Shown in pieces: positions 26,244-34,911 of a stretch of DNA of 64,000 bases (the stretch's first letter is position 1; each line of letters opens with the position of its first letter). This stretch comes from Pseudomonas sp. 7P_10.2_Bac1. Its GTDB lineage: Bacteria > Pseudomonadota > Gammaproteobacteria > Pseudomonadales > Pseudomonadaceae. A program made the position numbers and the translations under genes. The notes beneath the pieces were generated by a model. It did not search any database. It worked only from the letters and a program-made list of their open reading frames with translations, and was not told where the DNA came from. The stretch lies in assembly GCF_025465935.1 (NCBI RefSeq), contig NZ_JANLNV010000041.1:1-64000 (forward strand), given 5' to 3'.

Positions 26244-27551
26244 TTAGACGGGCTGGGAAGTCGTTGCGGTGAGTCGGGGGTGTTCCGGTTTATTGGCCGC
26301 CAGAAGCACGGCACCGATCAGAAGAATGAGCGCGATGACCATCAGGCCCGAGTCGGAATGACCGGTGGCGGTTTTGACATAACCGATCAGTGTGGGGCTG
26401 AGGAATCCGCCCGTGAGCCCGATGGTATTGATGATTGCAATGCCGCCGGCGGCTGCATCACCTTTCAGATGCTGCGAGGGAATTGCCCAGAACACGGTGT
26501 AGGCGGCCCACATCATGGTGGTGGCCAGGGTCAGCATCAGCAGGGATACAGCGAAGTTGGTTTTATAAAACACCGAGGCGGTCAGGCAAATTGCCCCGAG
26601 CAATGCCGGTACGGCGGTGTGCCAGCGACGCTCATAGAAACGATCTGAGGTCCGGCCAAAGATCAACATGCCCGCCATTGCGCCAATGTAAGGAATGGCC
26701 GAGTACCAACCGATCTGCATGGTGTCGTGAATGCCGGACTCTTTAATGATGGTCGGCAGCCAGAAGCTCATGGCATAGATGCCGCAAATCAGACAGAAAT
26801 ACCCGGCGGCCATCAGGTAAACCCGCGGGTCTTTCAGAACCTGCTTGAACGAATGGTGATCGCCCCGGCCAGTGCCGATGTGTCGCTCCAGCGCCAGTTT
26901 CTCGCTGTCGTCCAGCCAAGGGGCGGTGGCGGGCTTGTCACTCAGCACCTTTAGCGCGATCACACCCAGCAGCACAGCGGGGATGGCCTCCAGGAAAAAC
27001 ATCCATTGCCACCCGGACAACCCGTGCACACCCTCGAAGGTGGTCATTAGCCAGACCGAAAGCGGTGCGCCAAATATCCCGCCCAGCGGAGCGGCCAGCA
27101 TGACGATTGCGAGCACTTGCCCCAGGCGTTCGCGGCCGTACCAATAAGTCAGATAGAACAGCATGCCCGGCGCAAAACCCGCCTCAAACACACCGAGAAA
27201 AAAGCGCAAGACATAAAAGGCGCGCTCTGTTTCAACGAACATCATGCAAGCCGATGTCGTGCCCCACAGGATCATCACGCGACTGAGCGTCTTGCGGGCG
27301 CCGATCTTGGGCAGCAGTAAGTTGCTCGGCGTTTCGAACAGCGCGTAGCCAATAAAAAAGATACCGGCACCCAGGCCATACGCAGCATCGGACAGGTTCA
27401 GATCGCTTTGCATCTGAAGTTTGGCGAACCCCACGTTCACCCGGTCCAGATACGCCACGAAGTAACACACCAGCAAAAAAGGTAATAACCGCCAGTCGAT
27501 CTTGCGATAGATGGCCGATAGCTCGCGCGATGGATTGATGCTGCTCTGCAT
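26244..27551 (-). CDS. MFS transporter, anion:cation symporter type
   Basis: A 435-residue, 12-helix major facilitator protein of the ACS subfamily (organic acid/tartrate/phthalate type). It carries the motif FVAYLDRVNVGFAKLQMQSDL after helix 1, FETPSNLLLPKIGARK between helices 2 and 3, and FGRTSDRFYERRWH in the middle loop. It is transcribed with the downstream MlrC-type hydrolase and diverges from a LysR gene across 127 bp that hold a clear inverted repeat. It probably imports the substrate of the hydrolase. The substrate cannot be named from sequence. Confidence 0.92.
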   Translation of the reverse strand: MQSSINPSRELSAIYRKIDWRLLPFLLVCYFVAYLDRVNVGFAKLQMQSDLNLSDAAYGLGAGIFFIGYALFETPSNLLLPKIGARKTLSRVMILWGTTSACMMFVETERAFYVLRFFLGVFEAGFAPGMLFYLTYWYGRERLGQVLAIVMLAAPLGGIFGAPLSVWLMTTFEGVHGLSGWQWMFFLEAIPAVLLGVIALKVLSDKPATAPWLDDSEKLALERHIGTGRGDHHSFKQVLKDPRVYLMAAGYFCLICGIYAMSFWLPTIIKESGIHDTMQIGWYSAIPYIGAMAGMLIFGRTSDRFYERRWHTAVPALLGAICLTASVFYKTNFAVSLLMLTLATTMMWAAYTVFWAIPSQHLKGDAAAGGIAIINTIGLTGGFLSPTLIGYVKTATGHSDSGLMVIALILLIGAVLLAANKPEHPRLTATTSQPV

Positions 27552-27580
27552 ACTGCTCTCCGCTGTCGCTTTTTTATTGT

Positions 27581-27595
27581 TTGAAGGATCTTCAA
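27581..27595. promoter_or_regulatory. LysR-type operator candidate
   Basis: TTGAAGGATCTTCAA is a perfect inverted repeat (TTGAAG, 3 nt, CTTCAA) of the T-N11-A form bound by LysR proteins. It is centred in the 127-bp gap between the divergent MFS and LysR genes. Confidence 0.6.
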
Positions 27596-27678
27596 GTGGA
27601 ATCCTCCCATGAGCAAGAGCAACTTTTTCATGTTAGCGTTGCCCTGAAAGCAACAGAGTTCAACTCAGTGGGTGGTCT

Positions 27679-28632
27679 GTGAGAGATTTGAATCAACGCC
27701 GCATGCGTTATTTCTATGAGGTGCTGTCCAGCGGTTCCATTCGCGGGGCCGCCGAGAACCTAAACACCGCGCCTTCAGTGATTACCCGGCAAATCCAACT
27801 GCTGGAAGAAGAGGTTGGCGCTGTCTTGTTTGAAAGACAGGCACGCGGTGTGGTGCCCACTGAAGCAGCGCAGTTTCTCCTGGAGTTCTGGCGTGGCTGC
27901 CAGGCCCAGCAAGAACATCTCGAGGACCGCTTGCGAGGGCTGAAGGGCTTGAGGGAAGGGGATATTCGCATTGTCATCAGCGAAGGCTTCATCGACGTGC
28001 TGATCGACAAGGTCTTGAGTGATTTCACCCACACCTACCCCGGCATTCGCATCACCCTGGACGTATTGCCGGTCAACAGCGTGCTTGAGGAAGTGGCGCA
28101 AAGCGCCGCCAGTTTTGGCCTGGCCTACAATCCTCCGGCGCACCCCGAAGTGACGTATCGCGCCTCTTCGCTGCAACCGGTGCGGTTATTGATGCGTGCC
28201 GATCACCCGCTGGCGCAGCTCAGTGAACCGTTGCAGCTGGACGAGATCCTGCGTTACCCGCTGGCCGTGATGCCATCGGAGTACGGCCTGGGGCAAATCA
28301 TCCAGCTCGTCCTGCACACCGAAAACCTGTCCATTCGGCCGGCCATGGTCACCAACTCGCTCACGGCCCTCAGGCGTTACGTGATGAGCGGCGACGCGGT
28401 CACCATGATGAGCGAGTTTTCGGCATTCAACGACAGGGCAAGCGGTGCGCTGGTGACGCGCTCGATCGATCACCCGCTGTTTCAGAATGTCCATGCCCGA
28501 CTGTTGGTCAAACTCAAGAAGCCCCAGTCGGTGGGGGCTGAAGAGCTTCTCAAGTGGATCGAGCAACGGACCTTTATTTTCAACCCTGACCTTGAGCCGG
28601 AGGCGGCCCGTTCAAGCCCAGCCGCTCCATGA
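27679..28632 (+). CDS. LysR-family regulator of the MFS-MlrC module
   Basis: A 317-residue LysR-type regulator. The N-terminal winged helix-turn-helix (residues about 1-60) shows [38 protein letters not shown]. The effector domain follows from about residue 90, starting [15 protein letters not shown]. The frame begins with GTG at 27679; an ATG at 27703 is an alternative start that would cut into the first helix. It is divergent from the MFS-mlrC operon and probably controls it. Its 3' end overlaps the next, convergent LysR gene by 53 bp. Confidence 0.9.
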   Translation: MRDLNQRRMRYFYEVLSSGSIRGAAENLNTAPSVITRQIQLLEEEVGAVLFERQARGVVPTEAAQFLLEFWRGCQAQQEHLEDRLRGLKGLREGDIRIVISEGFIDVLIDKVLSDFTHTYPGIRITLDVLPVNSVLEEVAQSAASFGLAYNPPAHPEVTYRASSLQPVRLLMRADHPLAQLSEPLQLDEILRYPLAVMPSEYGLGQIIQLVLHTENLSIRPAMVTNSLTALRRYVMSGDAVTMMSEFSAFNDRASGALVTRSIDHPLFQNVHARLLVKLKKPQSVGAEELLKWIEQRTFIFNPDLEPEAARSSPAAP

Positions 28633-29494
28633 TGAACGTGACGAAAGCATTCAGCTTCGGCAGGGATTTTTTGGAGCGCAAATACACCATTTGAACCGGC
28701 TTGGGCTCCGGTAAACAGGCATTCATGATGGTCACCAGCTCACCGTTGGCCAGCGCCGTCGCCACTAGAAAGTCGGGTTGCATCAAGATCCCGCAACCGC
28801 CAATCGCCGCTTCCAGAAGGACTTTGCCATCGTTGCTTTTGAGCACCGCCCGCTCAGGCCACGGCACTTCTTTATTGCCGTGTTTCAAGGGCCAGGCAAA
28901 GCGATTGTTCCAGGACGTGTGGGTGAGGATGTTGTGCCGATAGAGCTCTTCCGGGGTGTGCGGCTCCTGCCACTTCTCCAGGTATTTGGGGGCCGCGCAG
29001 ATCAGCATCCGGTAGGGCGGTAGAGGTTTTGAAACCAGATTGGCGTCCACCAGCTCAGAAATCCTGAAGCCCAGATCAAACGAGCTTTCGTACAGGTCCA
29101 CCACTTTGTTGCTCAGGATCAGCTCTATCTGTACCTGCGGGTAAAGCTGCATGAACTCGGTCACCAGCGGACCGATCAACGCGCTCCCCAGGGTCATCGG
29201 CGCCGTGACACGAAGCAGGCCGCTGGGGTTGGCGGTCGAGGCTTCGACCCGGCTGAAGGCGAACTCGATCTGCTCGAGGGCGATTTTTGACTCCTCGTAA
29301 AACAGGCGGCCTTCGCCCGTGACCGACTGGCGGCGGGTTGTGCGCTGTATCAGCTTGGTGTTCAACGCCTTTTCAAGGCTCTGAATGTATCGCCCCACCA
29401 TGACTGCGGACATGCCCACCTGTAGCGCGGCGTCAGCAAAACTACCGGCCTCGACCACGGCTACAAAAACTTCCATTTGCCTGAGTTTGCTCAT
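28580..29494 (-). CDS. LysR-family regulator divergent to the desulfhydrase-PDH operon
   Basis: A 304-residue LysR regulator of the CrgA/YhaH-like branch. The DNA-binding domain reads [40 protein letters not shown], with an unusual AVMVGRY recognition helix, followed by [10 protein letters not shown]. The effector domain has [12 protein letters not shown] and the C-terminal [22 protein letters not shown]. The ATG at 29494 is preferred over the adjacent TTG at 29497. It diverges from the desulfhydrase gene across 186 bp, which contain a short dyad (AACC-TCA-GGTT, 29581-29591), and is the likely regulator of that operon. Confidence 0.9.
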   Translation of the reverse strand: MSKLRQMEVFVAVVEAGSFADAALQVGMSAVMVGRYIQSLEKALNTKLIQRTTRRQSVTGEGRLFYEESKIALEQIEFAFSRVEASTANPSGLLRVTAPMTLGSALIGPLVTEFMQLYPQVQIELILSNKVVDLYESSFDLGFRISELVDANLVSKPLPPYRMLICAAPKYLEKWQEPHTPEELYRHNILTHTSWNNRFAWPLKHGNKEVPWPERAVLKSNDGKVLLEAAIGGCGILMQPDFLVATALANGELVTIMNACLPEPKPVQMVYLRSKKSLPKLNAFVTFIMERLGLNGPPPAQGQG

Positions 29495-29680
29495 CAAAAA
29501 TGCCTTCTGGCCGTGCCCAAAAAATCTGAAAAACCTTATAGCTCAATTGCTGGCCAAACGTTCAGTCAGCATCGATTACGAACCTCAGGTTATACAAGTA
29601 CTAACTTTCAGTGCGTTTATTACCCACTGGTTTGTTCCTATATTAATTAAGAACACACATAAGCGATGAGGTCACATCAC

Positions 29681-30721
29681 ATGCAAACCAGACTGGACAA
29701 GGCCTTGAGCGCTTTCAGCCGTGCGGATCTGTTGCAAGGTGCCACCGGCATTCAACGCGCCGGACGGCTGGAGCAACAGTTGGGCTTGCGCGAGCAGGGC
29801 GTCAGTCTTTACCTCAAACGCGATGACCACATGCTCATCGGCGGTGGCGGCAATAAGCTGCGCAAGCTGGAGTTCCACTTGGGCGCAGCGCTGGAGGACG
29901 GCGTTGATACGATCATCACCGTTGGCGGCATTCAATCCAACCATGCGCGTCTGACGGCAGCTGTCTGTGGCCGCTTGGGCATCGCTTGCGAACTCATCCT
30001 GACTCGCTCGGTGCCCAAGGCAGACACCGATTACGAACTCAATGGCAACGTGCTGCTGGATCACCTGTTTGGTGCCCGTTTGCAAGTGCTGGAAAAGGGC
30101 GCCGATTCGCTGGCCGCCGCCGAACGTCGGGCCACTGAACTGCGTGCTGCCGGGCGCAAGGTCCTGGTCATTCCCACCGGCGGTTCCACCCCGTTGGGCA
30201 GCCTGGGATACGCCCGTTGCGCAGCAGAAATAGTCCGGCAAGAGGCCGAGCTGGATGTTCAATTCACCGAAGTAGTCATCCCCAACGGTAGTGCGGGCAC
30301 CCACGCCGGGCTTGCTGCGGGCTTCGAACTGCTGGAGCGGGGAGCTGGCACCGTCAGGTCGTGGTCGGTTCTGGCCGATCAACCCACCTCTGTACTCAAG
30401 ACCCGGCAGTTGACCGAAGAAGCCCTCGCATTGCTTGGCCATCCGACAACGCTTGCGCAGCAGGCCATCAATATCGATGGCAGCCAATTGGGCGAGGGCT
30501 ACGGGCTGCCGACGCCTGCAATGATTGAGGCAGTGCAACTGTTGGCCCGTTGTGAAGGGCTGTTGGTCGATCCGGTCTACTCGGGCAAAGCCTTCGCCGG
30601 TCTGATCGCTGACTTGCGACAAGGGCGCTATCGCTCAGGCGATAACGTGCTGTTCGTGATGACGGGTGGCACCCCGGGACTGTACGCCTACCGGGACACC
30701 TTCACCCAGGCATCTGAATAA
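29681..30721 (+). CDS. PLP-dependent D-cysteine desulfhydrase or related sulfo-lyase
   Basis: A 346-residue fold-type II PLP enzyme of the ACC deaminase/D-cysteine desulfhydrase family. The catalytic lysine lies in the GGGGNKLRKLEF block, followed by TVGGIQSNHARLTAA (substrate carboxylate loop). The phosphate loop is IPTGGSTPLGSLGY, with DPVYSGKAFAGL and VMTGGTPGLYAY at the end. D-cysteine desulfhydrase gives pyruvate, sulfide and ammonia; the close relative CuyA acts on L-cysteate, giving pyruvate, sulfite and ammonia. Sequence alone does not decide between them. The ATG at 29681 has GAGG upstream and is preferred to 29666. Three pyruvate dehydrogenase genes follow, so the pyruvate is probably consumed at once. 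Confidence 0.85.
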   Translation: MQTRLDKALSAFSRADLLQGATGIQRAGRLEQQLGLREQGVSLYLKRDDHMLIGGGGNKLRKLEFHLGAALEDGVDTIITVGGIQSNHARLTAAVCGRLGIACELILTRSVPKADTDYELNGNVLLDHLFGARLQVLEKGADSLAAAERRATELRAAGRKVLVIPTGGSTPLGSLGYARCAAEIVRQEAELDVQFTEVVIPNGSAGTHAGLAAGFELLERGAGTVRSWSVLADQPTSVLKTRQLTEEALALLGHPTTLAQQAINIDGSQLGEGYGLPTPAMIEAVQLLARCEGLLVDPVYSGKAFAGLIADLRQGRYRSGDNVLFVMTGGTPGLYAYRDTFTQASE

Positions 30722-30823
30722 CCTGACTTGACGCAAAACCTGCCATTGCCGCCCGTACACGGGCTGCGATGACAGTCCCGGCCGCCCAGCCGTTGGCTAA
30801 ATATAATAAATAAGGAGATCGCT

Positions 30824-33514
30824 ATGGATGCGCCAAACGAACGTTCGGCTGCGGGTTCAATCGTCCCGCTTGATACGGATCGCGATGAAACGCAGGAGTG
30901 GCTGGAGTCGCTGGAAGCCGTCGTTCGCGACGATGGTTGCGAACGTGGGCAGTTTTTACTCAAACAGTTAGAGCAACACGCAAGAGCACTTGGCATCACC
31001 GCGCACGTGCATCCGTACTCGGCCTATCGAAACACTATTTCGATTGAACGCCAGGGGCCTTACCCAGGCGACCTGGCGGTCGAGGAACGGATTACCTCGA
31101 TCATTCGCTGGAATGCATTGGCCATGGTGGTGCGGGCCAACCAGGCTTACGGGGAACTGGGCGGGCATATCGCCAGTTATGCCTCTGCGGCGGAAATCTT
31201 CGAGGTGGGGTTCAACCACTTCTTCCGTGCCCGCGATGAGCAGCATGGCGGCGACCTGGTGTTTTTCCAGCCGCATTCGGCCCCCGGTGTGTACGCCCGG
31301 GCGTTCCTTGAAGGGCGCTTGTCTGAAGAGCAACTGGGCAATTATCGGCAAGAGGTCGGTGGCAATGGGCTGAGCTCTTATCCGCACCCTTGGCTGATGC
31401 CAGACTTCTGGCAGTTCCCCACCGGCTCGATGGGCATTGGCCCTATCAGTGCCATTTACCAGGCGCGTTACATGCGTTACCTCGAACACCGCAACCTGGC
31501 CGACACTGCCGAGCGCCATGTCTGGGGAGTCTTTGGTGACGGCGAAATGGACGAGCCGGAATCCATTGCCGGGCTCACGCTGGCCGCGCGGGAAAAACTC
31601 GACAACCTGACCTTTATCGTCAATTGCAACCTGCAACGTCTGGACGGCCCGGTGCGCGGTAACGGTCAGGTCATACAGGAGCTTGAAGCGCTATTTACCG
31701 GAGCCGGGTGGAACGTGATCAAGGTGATTTGGGGCTCGGACTGGGACCCCCTGTTTGCCCGTGACACCCACAACGCTCTGTTGCAACGCTTCGCCCAGAC
31801 TGTCGATGGTCAATACCAGACACTCGGGTCCAAGGACGGCGCCTATAACTTGCTGCACTTTTTCCAGCAAGACCCCGAGATCCAGTCGCTGGTCTCGCAC
31901 ATGTCCGATGCCGAAATCGATGCCTTGAAGCGCGGTGGTCATGACTTGCGCAAGCTGTATGCCGCGTTCGCCGCTGCCAAGGCGCACCAGGGGCAACCCA
32001 CCGTGATTCTCGCCAAGACCAAAAAAGGATATGGCATGGGCGGCGCCGGTGAGTCGCGCATGACCTCGCACCAAGCCAAAAAGCTGGATGTCGAGGCGCT
32101 CAAGGCGTTCCGTGATCGTTTCGCACTGCCGCTGTCTGACGACGATGTGGAGCAGTTGCGCTTCTATCGCCCGGCCGAAGACAGCCAGGAGATGCGCTAC
32201 CTGCGTGAGCGCCGGGCGGCGTTGGGCGGCTACTTGCCTGCGCGCAACAAAGGCCACGAGCCTATTGGTGTGCCGGACCTGGCCGACTACGCGCGTTTTG
32301 CCTTCGAGGCGGACGGCAAAGAAATGTCCACCACCATGGCGGTGGTGCGCATGCTTGGCGGCCTGCTTAAGGACAAGACACTGGGGCCGCGTATCGTGCC
32401 GATCGTGGCGGACGAAGCGCGTACTTTTGGCATGGCCAACCTGTTTCGCCAGATCGGCATCTACTCGCCAATGGGCCAGCTTTACGAGCCGGAAGATGCC
32501 GGTTCGATGCTCTATTACCGTGAAGCCCGTGACGGCCAACTGCTGGAAGAGGGCATCACCGAAGCGGGGGCTTTGTCTTCCTGGGTGGCGGCGGCGACCT
32601 CCTACAGTGCCCACGGCAAGCCGATGTTGCCGTTCTACATCTATTACTCGATGTTTGGTTTCCAGCGCGTCGCGGACTTGATCTGGGCCGCCGCCGACCA
32701 GCGTGCCAGAGGCTTTTTGCTGGGCGCCACCGCCGGGCGAACGACCCTGGGCGGCGAAGGGTTGCAGCATCAGGATGGCAGCAGCCTGGTGGTGGCCGCC
32801 ACCGTACCCAACTGCCGAGCCTACGACCCGGCATTCGCCGGCGAGTTGGCGGTGATTGTCGACCATGGCATGCGCCAGATGATGGAACGCGATGTCGACG
32901 AGTTCTACTACATCACCGTGATGAACGAGAACTACGCCCAGCCGTCGCTGCCATGCGGGGTTGAAGAGCAGATTATCCGCGGCATGTATCGCTATGCGCA
33001 GACCGAAGCCGATACCTCTCGTGGTTTGGTTCGCCTGCTGGGCAGCGGGACGATCCTGCGCGAAGTGATCGCTGCCGCCGAACTGTTGGCGATTGACTGG
33101 CAGGTGTCGAGCGAGGTGTGGAGTGTCACCAGTTTCAGCGAGTTGGCTCGCGAAGCGCGGGAGGTCGAGCGCCACAACCGGCTCAATCCTGCCGAGCCGG
33201 AACAGGCCAGCCATCTGAGTGCTTCTTTGACCGGTGATGCGCCGGTGATTGTCGCCTCCGACTACGTTCGCGCCTGGCCACAACTGATCGCCAGCTATGT
33301 GGATGCCCGCTTTATAGCGCTGGGAACCGACGGATTCGGCCGCAGCGATACCCGTGCAGCGTTGCGCGATTTCTTTGAAGTGGACCGTCACCACGTGGTC
33401 CTGGCAGCCCTGGACGGGCTTGTGCGTGACGGCCGCCTGCCGCGTCAGGTGTTGGCTGATGCCGTTGCGCGTTATGGGCTGGACGGTGATCGCCCAGCGC
33501 CCTGGACGTGCTGA
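30824..33514 (+). CDS. aceE: Pyruvate dehydrogenase E1, AceE-like homodimeric type
   Basis: An 896-residue thiamine diphosphate enzyme that decarboxylates pyruvate and acetylates the E2 lipoyl group. AceE landmarks: N-terminal RWNALAMVVRANQ, LGGHIASYASAAEIFEVGFNHFFR, and the TPP/Mg motif GDGEMDEPES near residue 238 followed by NCNLQRLDGPVRGN. Later come the long central domain with KTKKGYGMGGAGE and the C-terminal domain with FIALGTDGFGRSDTR. This is probably a second E1 and not the housekeeping aceE, judging from its place in a LysR-linked catabolic operon. A strong AAGGAG precedes the start. It stands 102 bp after the desulfhydrase gene, with a GCCCGT-ACGGGC stem in the gap. Confidence 0.93.
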   Translation: MDAPNERSAAGSIVPLDTDRDETQEWLESLEAVVRDDGCERGQFLLKQLEQHARALGITAHVHPYSAYRNTISIERQGPYPGDLAVEERITSIIRWNALAMVVRANQAYGELGGHIASYASAAEIFEVGFNHFFRARDEQHGGDLVFFQPHSAPGVYARAFLEGRLSEEQLGNYRQEVGGNGLSSYPHPWLMPDFWQFPTGSMGIGPISAIYQARYMRYLEHRNLADTAERHVWGVFGDGEMDEPESIAGLTLAAREKLDNLTFIVNCNLQRLDGPVRGNGQVIQELEALFTGAGWNVIKVIWGSDWDPLFARDTHNALLQRFAQTVDGQYQTLGSKDGAYNLLHFFQQDPEIQSLVSHMSDAEIDALKRGGHDLRKLYAAFAAAKAHQGQPTVILAKTKKGYGMGGAGESRMTSHQAKKLDVEALKAFRDRFALPLSDDDVEQLRFYRPAEDSQEMRYLRERRAALGGYLPARNKGHEPIGVPDLADYARFAFEADGKEMSTTMAVVRMLGGLLKDKTLGPRIVPIVADEARTFGMANLFRQIGIYSPMGQLYEPEDAGSMLYYREARDGQLLEEGITEAGALSSWVAAATSYSAHGKPMLPFYIYYSMFGFQRVADLIWAAADQRARGFLLGATAGRTTLGGEGLQHQDGSSLVVAATVPNCRAYDPAFAGELAVIVDHGMRQMMERDVDEFYYITVMNENYAQPSLPCGVEEQIIRGMYRYAQTEADTSRGLVRLLGSGTILREVIAAAELLAIDWQVSSEVWSVTSFSELAREAREVERHNRLNPAEPEQASHLSASLTGDAPVIVASDYVRAWPQLIASYVDARFIALGTDGFGRSDTRAALRDFFEVDRHHVVLAALDGLVRDGRLPRQVLADAVARYGLDGDRPAPWTC

Positions 33515-33552
33515 CGGTTGTCTTTCCATGCGCTCGATAAGCGCTCCCTCCG

Positions 33553-33568
33553 CTCCGCGAACGCGGAG
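33553..33568 (+). other. Hairpin between the E1 and E2 genes
   Basis: A perfect stem, CTCCGCG then CGCGGAG with a 2-nt AA loop, lies 39 bp after the E1 stop and 28 bp before the E2 start. No T run follows, so it is not a standard terminator. It may protect or process the transcript and so set subunit ratios. Confidence 0.4.
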
Positions 33569-33596
33569 CCGGACCATTTGCTGGCGGCGGTAAGTC

Positions 33597-34901
33597 ATGA
33601 GTGAAATCAGAGAAATCCAGGTCCCTGACATCGGGGACTTCAAAGACCTTCCGGTGATTGAGGTGTTGGTCAAGCCGGGCGATACAGTGGCTGTCGATGA
33701 TCCGTTGCTGACCCTGGAGTCGGACAAGGCCTCGATGGATGTACCCAGCTCCGAGGCCGGGGTTGTGGTGTCGGTGAATATCAAAGAAGGCGACCGGTTA
33801 TCCCAAGGCAGCCTTATCCTGACGTTGCAGGTGGCTGTCGACACGCTGCCTGCCGCTCAACCGGCTGCAAGCAGCTTCGTGGAGACTCAAGCTGAGTCGG
33901 GTGCCCGTGAAGTCGTGCAACCGCCGCTTATTGGGGCGGTAAAACCTGCAACCGTAGCGCCAGCCAACGCATCGGCTCGAGCACCTCATGCCAGCCCCTC
34001 GGTACGCAGTTATGCGCGCAAGCTGGGTGTCGATGTTTCGCGGGTGCAGGCCACTGGCAAGGGCGGGCGCATGCTGCGCGAGGATGTCGAACGCTTCGTC
34101 AAGGACGCGCTGGTGCGTCTGCACAGCCCCGGACAGCCAGCCGGTCACAGCGGCAGGCTTGACCTGTTGCCGTGGCCGGAAGTGGATTTTGCGCGTTTTG
34201 GCCAGATCGAAAAGGTCGCGCTGTCGCGCATCAAGAAAATCTCGGGTGCCAACCTGTCGCGTAACTGGGTGATGATTCCCCATGTCACCAACAACGAGGA
34301 AGTGGACATCACCGAGCTGGAAGCGTTTCGCCAGCAGCTCAATCAGGAAGGTGGCAAGGAGGCGGTCAAGTACACCTTGCTGGCGTTTTTGATCAAGGCG
34401 GCGGTTGCGACGTTGAAGGCGTTCCCGGCGTTTAACAGTTCGCTGGGCGACGAAGAGGGCGAGCCGATTCTGATCGTCAAACAGTACTACCACATCGGTT
34501 TTGCGGCAGACACGCCCAATGGCCTGGTGGTCCCGGTGATCCGCGATGTCGACCAAAAGGGCATCGCCCAGATAGTCAGCGAATGCGCCGAGCTGGCCCG
34601 AAAGGCTCGGGATGGCAAGTTGGGACCTGCCGACATGAGCGGCGGCACCTTCACCGTGTCCAGTCTGGGAGGGATTGGCGGTACGGGGTTCAACCCGATT
34701 ATCAACGCGCCGGAGGTGGCGATTCTCGGGGTCACCCGGGCGCAAATCCGGCCGTGCTGGGATGGCCAGGCGTTTGCACCACGCCTGATCCTGCCCTTGG
34801 CCCTTTCATGGGATCACCGCGTCGTCGATGGCGCTGCGGCGGCGCGTTTCCTTCAGCATCTGGCGGGGCTTTTAGCTGATTTCCGTCGAATTACCCTGTG
34901 A
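33597..34901 (+). CDS. aceF: Dihydrolipoyllysine acetyltransferase (pyruvate dehydrogenase E2)
   Basis: A 434-residue E2. One lipoyl domain occupies residues 1-80 with the lipoylated lysine in LESDKASMDVPSSEAG (about K44). An Ala/Pro linker follows, then the E3/E1-binding domain at about 138-172 (SPSVRSYARKLGVDVSRVQ, GKGGRMLREDVE) and the catalytic core with NFxxL-like features and the HRVVDGA active-site motif near residue 407. It has a single lipoyl domain, against two or three in many gamma-proteobacterial housekeeping AceF proteins. It lies 82 bp after the E1 gene and 10 bp before the E3 gene. Confidence 0.94.
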   Translation: MSEIREIQVPDIGDFKDLPVIEVLVKPGDTVAVDDPLLTLESDKASMDVPSSEAGVVVSVNIKEGDRLSQGSLILTLQVAVDTLPAAQPAASSFVETQAESGAREVVQPPLIGAVKPATVAPANASARAPHASPSVRSYARKLGVDVSRVQATGKGGRMLREDVERFVKDALVRLHSPGQPAGHSGRLDLLPWPEVDFARFGQIEKVALSRIKKISGANLSRNWVMIPHVTNNEEVDITELEAFRQQLNQEGGKEAVKYTLLAFLIKAAVATLKAFPAFNSSLGDEEGEPILIVKQYYHIGFAADTPNGLVVPVIRDVDQKGIAQIVSECAELARKARDGKLGPADMSGGTFTVSSLGGIGGTGFNPIINAPEVAILGVTRAQIRPCWDGQAFAPRLILPLALSWDHRVVDGAAAARFLQHLAGLLADFRRITL

Positions 34902-34911
34902 GGGAACACGT

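Noticed and set aside
31691..33844. 717-codon open frame on the minus strand opposite the E1 gene
   Set aside because: It is antisense to a well-supported enzyme gene, has no family features, and arises from GC-rich third positions.
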